From Mallotus nudiflorus (Eukaryota; Streptophyta; Magnoliopsida; Malpighiales; Euphorbiaceae): a stretch of 64,000 nt of DNA. The DNA is taken from the NCBI GenBank assembly GCA_947683625.1, contig CANTUR010000069.1, positions 1,116,001-1,180,000 on the forward strand, in the 5' to 3' direction. Numbering within the stretch: the first letter of the stretch is position 1; each line of letters starts with the position of its first letter. Position numbers and translations under genes: made by a program. The notes under the pieces were generated by a model. The model did no database searches. It was not told the DNA's origin and saw only the letters and a list, made by a program, of their open reading frames with translations. Of this stretch, positions 58,367 through 64,000 are shown one piece after another.

Positions 58367-59190
58367 TGATGTGAATCCAAGTTCAAAGCCTAAAGAGATC
58401 CAAGATCCATTAATGGTACAAGAAGGCCCAATCACAAGGTCCAAGTCCAAGAAGCTTCAAGAAGCCATATTGGGTTTAATTAAGGACATTTGGAAAGCCC
58501 ACGAATTTCAGCCCAATAAGGCATACATGGAGGCCCAAGGAATAATATTTAACTTGTTTTTGTGTTAATAACAATTAGGGTTACATGTAGCCACCATATA
58601 CAAGTTAATAGGGTAATTAATACTAAGTAATGGCTATTATTATGGGTAGTGGTTACTAAAGTTAATGGGGTAATCAATAATAAGTAATGGCTATTAATGT
58701 GGTTAATGGTTATTAAGGCCATTTAAGAGTAAAAGTAATCCTATGTGTGTGAGTCTATTTTAGTAGTGTGAGCATGGACTTGTACTCTATATAAACAAGT
58801 TCTTTGCTTTCTTTTGTAGCATGAATGAATTTGATATATGAATTATAACTTTGTTTGAGTTTTATTGTGAGGAATTTTGTCTTTAATTTCTTGCATAAAC
58901 TTTGTGACTTATCAAGCTTTATTCTAGCTTGTGGTGTCAAAATCTAAATCTTTGTTTTCTTGTTATTTATCAAACATTCTTGTTTGTGGCATAAGAGGAA
59001 ATTCAAAGTCTATCTTAGTATCTTTATCCTTGTTGGTAAAGGGGTTAAGTAGCATCTATCTTCTTACTTCAATCTTTGAACGATCCGAATTTGTGGATTA
59101 AATTGGTAATTTCTAGTTTTCTTTCAATTCAACTTATCATAGTATTCTTGCTATTGGGGAGTTAATTGATGAAACCTACAATTCCCATCA
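58367..59190 (+). mobile_element. Nested 824-bp solo LTR with perfect target duplication
   Basis: The interval begins TGATGTGAATCC and ends ATTCCCATCA. GTTAT is duplicated at 58362-58366 and 59191-59195, and the flanking copia LTR sequence is otherwise continuous. It has a TATA-like CTCTATATAAACAAG near 58786 and two imperfect copies of a TAATGGCTATTA(T/A) block upstream. An open frame beginning at 58371 contains EGPITRSKSKKLQEAI, close to the C-terminal words of many plant Ty3-gypsy polyproteins, and stops at 58568. The LTR may therefore encode the end of its family's pol. The family is not otherwise in this window. Confidence 0.88.
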
Positions 59191-59274
59191 GTTATGCTCA
59201 TAAAATTTTTGAAATTTTATTTTACTTAGGCTTGTACTCAACACACATGTTTCAAATGCCTAAGTTGCATAACT

Positions 59275-59344
59275 GATTCCATTAATAATAAGGTCCAATA
59301 TCAACTTTGGCCTAAATTTAAGGGTCAAATTTAGACCATTGGCC
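59275..59344. mobile_element. TIR element, right end (beyond copia)
   Basis: GGTCCAATATCAACTTTGG (59292) through ACCATTGGCC (ending 59344) is the inverted partner of 47523-47590 (GGCCAAGG ... CAACTTTGGGTAAAGTCGAT ATTGG). It completes the element that starts at 47523. No target duplication is evident. Confidence 0.75.
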
Positions 59345-60249
59345 ATGATTCATATGCAACCTAAGTTATATTGATGGGTTATATGAATTATTAATATATT
59401 AGGTTAATGGATTAACCTATTAAAGTTTTATATTAAGTTAGTAGGTCAACCTATAACATAACACAATATAAATCATATTATTATCATATAGATTCAATAG
59501 TAAGCCCTACATAATAACTTCCAATCCAAATTTTTGTATTTTTATTTTAGATTTGTATCCTATTGTCAAATTATGTACAATATTACTTTTTCTAGTGCAT
59601 TTGCCTTTATCTTTTAACTAACTCGTTTTGGTTGCATCTTAAATATTTGTTATAAGGTGAATATTACTTTTCCTAGTGCATTTTCCTTTATCTTTTAACT
59701 TAATAGTTTTCATTTCATCTTAAGTATTAGTTACGAATGTATCTAAAATTTATTTTCTTATATTTTAATTTCTATTTTTTGAATAAATTAAATAATAAAT
59801 ATTCATTTTTTTGTCATTATATTGATAATAGAATATAATAAGCATAACATGTTGTTAGAGTTGTGACACAAATCTATTTGATGGGTTTTCAATATCCCAT
59901 ACGAACTTACTATACAATTAATTTAGGCCTATTTTACTCCACTTTTAGGTATAAATACCAGAGTATCAAGTTAGGGAATTATGAGTTAATGATTGTAGCC
60001 TCCTTGAGATATTGCTATATGATTTATTCAACATAATGAATTCTCTCCTTTTCTGCCTATATTACTTTCCTAAATTAGGATTTTTTACATATATGTTTTT
60101 TCTTTCCTTTATTTATTTTTACCATTATTTCCACATAATTTATAATAAACTAGTATCAAAGTTTATAATTTTTTTAATTCATTTATCTTGGTTTTTGATT
60201 CTACGATATGACATTTGTGAAGTACAATATTCCACTTTTGGGTTGCAAT
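59345..60249. other. AT-rich interval without a gene
   Basis: No supported feature. Near 59580 and 59650 a block resembling TTTTCTAGTGCATTTGCCTTTATCTTTTAAC is duplicated with a spacing of about 75 bases. Confidence 0.6.
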
Positions 60250-61420
60250 ATGAGATTTTTGTAATGGTAGGTTAAGATGGAAGTCGTATTTATGGAGATA
60301 AATTTTGATGATGTAAATCTAAAGTTTGATAATGTGCCCTCATCATGGACTTAAGAGGATAAGCAATATAAGAATTAAAAGGCCCTATCTCAAATACATC
60401 TTCATCTATCAAGTAAGATGTTTTAAAAGAGAAAACTACTAGTTTATTGTGGGCTAAATTGGGGCAATTATGTATATAGAAAGCCCTCACCAATAATATG
60501 CACCTAAAGCAACATTTGTACTCTCATTGCATGATTGAAGGTATATCCATTAAAAATCACTAAATTGTTTCTTAGGAAATTTTTCTAATCTAGAGAATAT
60601 GGAGGTTAAGATTGACATTATTGAATTTTCTATGTTTCTTGTCCTCTTTGTATGCAACTTTTATTGATACCCTTTTATATAATCATAATAAACTCACTCT
60701 AAATAATTTTTATAATTTTTTGTTCTCTAAGAAAAAATTTAATAACTTATAGTAAATACTAAGTCTTAAGGAAAGAGTCTTATTGTTCATGGAAGGATGT
60801 AGAAGAGATGTTTAGTAATGAGAAAAAGGGTAGGTAAAAATCCAAGAGCAAGACTATAAAGTGCCATTAGTACAAGAAAAATGGATACATTAAGGCTGAG
60901 TATTTTAAGCTAAAGAATAATTAAAAGAGTTTATTAAAAAAGGAAAATAACTAGAATGTAAGGCCAATGTTATTGAAGATGGTGAAGATTCATACAATTA
61001 TGGAGATCTTCTCATTATTTTGGATAACAACAGTAAATATTCAAATGATTGGATTTTTGACATTGCCTATATATTTTATATATGTCCTAAATGATATTGT
61101 CGTTTAACATATAATTTAGTGGGTATAAGTGTTGTGCTAATGGAAATAATGCTAATTATAAGGTAGTTGGCAACAAACAGTTATAATCAAAATATTTGAT
61201 GGAGTTATAAAGACACTTATCAATATGAGACATTCTTGATTTGGGTCATAATTTTATTTTGTTAACCAATCTTGATTGTAAAGGGTACGAGTACTCAAGT
61301 ATAGGTGGAGTTTTGAAGGTTACTAAGGGCTCTCTTTTGGTGATGAAGAGCAACAAAAGTATGACATGTTGCCACTCCTTTCTTATATGGTTCGACAATT
61401 AGAGGTGATGTAGTTGTCAC
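60250..61420 (+). pseudogene. Highly decayed Ty1-copia gag-protease remnant
   Basis: No long frame is open, but the plus strand keeps the order of a copia gag and protease. A capsid stretch reads FIDTLLYNHNKLTLNNFYNF and LFSKKKF (60658-60745). A zinc-knuckle ghost reads KCH, stop, YKKNGYIKAEYFKLKNN (60868-60925), with Cys and His positions changed to Tyr. A protease-like SNDWIFDIAYIFYICP follows (about 61041-61090). GYEYSSIGGVLKVTKGSLLV (about 61290-61345) is the block following the protease. It lies separate from the copia element at 48593-59274 and is older, judging by its decay. LTRs are not evident. Confidence 0.6.
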
Positions 61421-61926
61421 TCCTTTCATATCTTAATAGTCACTTTAAAAGTCTTATATATAATTCCATTCAATTTTCTATTTTAGAAAAATCATAAAAT
61501 TCTTATCTTAAAGTACATATATATTATTTTACGTATAACTTTCTAATTCTATTACATTGAAAACTTCACTTTTCTATTCCATAAAACATTATGTCTTTCA
61601 TCTACTTAAAGTATATTTTTTTCTTTTCTATTCAAAAGGAAAAGTAAAAAAAAAATTGCAATTTATCAATCATTTTAATTATTTATTTTATTTCATTTAT
61701 TCAATTATTAATATTACTATGCATATTAAAAATATATATGTACTCTTAATAAAATAAATATATAAAAAGAATTGTTACGATAACATTTTAAATTCTCACT
61801 TTTATATTTGATTAATTAGTAGTTAGTAATTTATTAAGTTTATTTAATTAAATATTTTAAAATATATATTACATGAATCATACACAAAAGTGTATATCGA
61901 GGACTAATTTTTTATAATAATACATA
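61421..61926. other. AT-rich interval without a gene
   Basis: I see nothing specific here beyond A/T-rich sequence. Confidence 0.6.
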
Positions 61927-61968
61927 TAACAACAATAACAACAACAACAACAACAACAACAACAAAAA
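61927..61968. repeat. (ACA)n microsatellite
   Basis: A run of about 13 ACA/ATA trinucleotides, mostly pure AAC. Confidence 0.93.
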
Positions 61969-64000
61969 TAATAACATATAAAAACTAAATTGTGAGATTG
62001 TAGATTGGGACATGTATGATTAATAATGTACTAAATGGATATGAATTCTTAGTAATTATAATGATTTGTGAATGATAAATTTTATCTTGTATTGGGTAAA
62101 GGCTTACTATAAGCTCCAACATTACAAATGATGACACTTATGATTAAAAAAAAAGCAGTCATTAATTTCATTTCTTTATCAATATTTTAAAAATCTTTTA
62201 CATAAACAATCCACATTCATCCCCCATTGATGTAATTCCTAATTGTTTTCTTAATAAGTTCTAGAAAAATAATTTGACTTTTGGAGGTACCTTGAGATAC
62301 CATAACCAATTCCAGTTTTCTAGTGAGGAAGAGGAGGGACTTTAGTGTGCATTATTAAAACCAAGTATTTTTGATAAAAAAAAAACCAAATTTTATATAG
62401 TGCCACACTATTGTATCATCTAGTCTTCACTAACTTAAAAGGGATAGACACATTTATTTAAGCTTTAGTTGGGGTGAAAATTTCCTTTATAAAGTCTCGA
62501 TTTTGGCTTAAGTTAACATCAAACATAAAGAGAATGAACTAAGCTTCATAAATCCATACCTAGATTTGGAGACGTAACTTTGAAATATAGAGAAACTTGT
62601 AGCTAGCTATGCTATCATATTTTAATATTTTGGCCATCACCAACACACTATTTAACTTCTATTGTTTAACTATTCTAAAGACTTAAATAATATTTCCAAT
62701 GCATAACTTGGATTACATCCCATCATACCCTTTAGAATTGAACTTGTAGAATAGTTTCTTACTTTTAAAGTTCTTACTAAAAGAAACTTTATTTCAATAA
62801 TAATCTCCACCCTACTTTACATAATATTGAACTATTAAAATCTTGAAGCTCTTAGAATCCAAGGTCACCACTTAACTTTAATTTACACATAGCACGTACT
62901 CCAAAGGCACTAATAAATTTTCCTTTCATCATGTTTTTTTACCCTTACAAAAAATTTGGTATAAGATAATTATGTTTATGTACTAAAAATTTGGTACATA
63001 ATTCAACTGGAAGCTTTATATAGCTCACAATGTATTTTAGGATAGATTGAGTCACTGAATTTATTGAAATCTCTTTTCCTACCACTATTAGCAATCTTTC
63101 CTTTTAGTTCTTTAGCTTTGATTGAATGCAATCCATTAAAGATTAGAACAAGCATTTTATGGAGCGATTAATAGCTGTAAGGAGTCCAAGAGATTTGGCT
63201 TGCTTTTCAATGCCCTTATAACCTAACACTTCCCACAACTCAACACACTTTAAATGCACCACATTAGCACTGAAAGAGATTTAACTAATTTATTGACTAG
63301 AGGCTTTCTTTTAGCTTTATAATACATTTTGAATTTCTAAAAGTTCCACTTTGTTGTCTCTTTTAAAGATAATGATATCTTTAAAAAAAATGAGAAATAG
63401 AAAGTGCTAATTAGCAATTTTATAACCATGAATACTACCTACAATTGGGGTCATTTTTCAAAACTCTAATAGCCAATATGAAAATATGTCACCATTATAA
63501 GATATTTACTGAACATTTGTATGATCAAATGATAATCCATCGTCATTTTGACTTCAATAAACATTTTTGAACCACTAATGCTCTTTTGTTAAAGTGTGAT
63601 TATAAGCATAGGTACCTAATTACACTCAATGAAAGCAATGTTAATTGACCATGCTTTGGATCAAGTTTGAGGGCATTTTAAACACATTTGAATCCTTCAA
63701 ATACCCCTACAAATGTCTTATAAGCCATGGAAAATGAATTAGGTACAAAAGAGGTATTTTAGAAGGAAACTAGATAAGTTTTTATAAGACCAACCCATGC
63801 ACATGATCCCAAGCTATCCATGCCCAAAATGTGAGAAAGAAGGTTGATACACTCACGATTTTACCCTCACGATCCTGAGCGACCCTCATGATCCCGAGAT
63901 GATAGTGAGCATCTCTGAAGGTCAAAATGTTTAAGTAACCAATAATATTTTTCAATGCTTATGATCTCGAGCCTACGCTCATAATCCTGAGCATCTAAAA
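61969..64000. other. Interval without a recognisable gene
   Basis: No coding region or complete repeat is supported. The last 170 bases (63830-64000) contain five or more imperfect copies of a CTCACGATCCTGAGC-like word. Similar words occur in the copia leader near 50926-51041. Confidence 0.55.

Larger units (their letters stand above)
48593..59274 (+). mobile_element. Ty1-copia retrotransposon, Tork/Angela-like, nested and decayed
   Basis: The LTRs at 48593-50789 and 56205-59274 flank remains of gag, protease, integrase, the end of RT and RNase H, in copia order. A tRNA-Met primer site and a polypurine tract are present. The element interrupts the TIR element of 47523-59344. Its own 3' LTR carries an 824-bp insertion, and its pol carries a CACTA-like piece. 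The RNase H wording (SPKTPEEKEKM, SLMYIMLCTRLDIAY, HQKSKHIER) is of the Tork/Angela type. The target duplication is unclear (GATAT left, GATTC right). Confidence 0.9.
56205..59274 (+). repeat. 3' LTR of the copia element, with insertion
   Basis: Without the 824-bp insertion at 58367-59190 and its 5-bp target duplication it is about 2.24 kb, matching the 5' LTR. It has a private 23-bp triplication at 57531-57600 and an (AAAAAC)n run near 57977-58008. Confidence 0.87.

Noticed and set aside
58371..58568. Independent small gene
   Set aside because: The frame begins four bases inside a solo LTR and matches pol C-terminal wording, so it is element sequence.
59345..59353. Target duplication for the 47523-59344 TIR element
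   Set aside because: The 9-mers TAGTTAATA (left) and ATGATTCAT (right) do not agree.

Overview
This is a window of plant (angiosperm, probably eudicot) nuclear DNA. It is AT-rich and lacks any intact host gene that I can support. Everything recognisable is transposable-element sequence, organelle-derived sequence or low-complexity repeat, as expected of a heterochromatic or pericentromeric block. The assignment rests on plant-specific retrotransposon lineages (Tekay/Del chromovirus, Athila, a Tork/Angela-like copia), their tRNA-Met and tRNA-Asp primer sites, MULE-like and CACTA-like ends, and a plastid rps12-rps7 fragment.

Layout. 1-1428: no gene. 1429-3556: copia-type solo LTR. About 3780-4262 (minus): exon-like coding remnant of an unidentified gene. 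4532-16240 (plus): complete but decayed Ty3-gypsy Tekay/Del element with 3.3-kb LTRs and perfect TAATT target duplications. 16441-16740: exact 90-bp tandem repeat. 16977-19675: AT-rich and T-rich repeats, perhaps part of another LTR. 19676-30556 (minus): decayed Athila-type Ty3-gypsy element with 1.35-kb LTRs and perfect AATGT duplications. 30557-32119: AT-rich, with a 400-bp pyrimidine tract. 32120-34674: Tekay-related solo LTR with perfect AATAT duplications. 36521-36757: small TIR element (MITE). 36811-36888 (minus): degenerate tRNA-like sequence. About 37640-41420: GC-richer sequence that reads like plant mitochondrial spacer. 41421-41700: plastid rps12 exon 3/rps7 fragment. 41700-44280: G/T- and A/C-rich hairpin modules split by a reverse-oriented copia-type solo LTR (42265-43785). 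46171-47099: MULE-like TIR element. 47523-59344: a second TIR element interrupted by a copia element (48593-59274), whose 3' LTR contains an 824-bp solo LTR (58367-59190, perfect GTTAT duplications) and whose pol carries a CACTA-like end. About 60250-61420: copia gag-protease remnant. The rest to 64000 shows no gene.

How the parts relate. Each autonomous element once encoded gag, protease, reverse transcriptase, RNase H and integrase. All are now broken by stops, frameshifts and lost catalytic residues, many of them C-to-T or G-to-A changes that fit deamination of methylated cytosine. The history is one of repeated nesting. I see no prokaryote-style operon, CRISPR array or credible new biological system. 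The most informative items are the three-level nest at 47.5-59.3 kb, the organelle-derived block with a plastid gene fragment, the exon-like remnant at 3.8-4.3 kb and the palindrome cluster in the Athila element.
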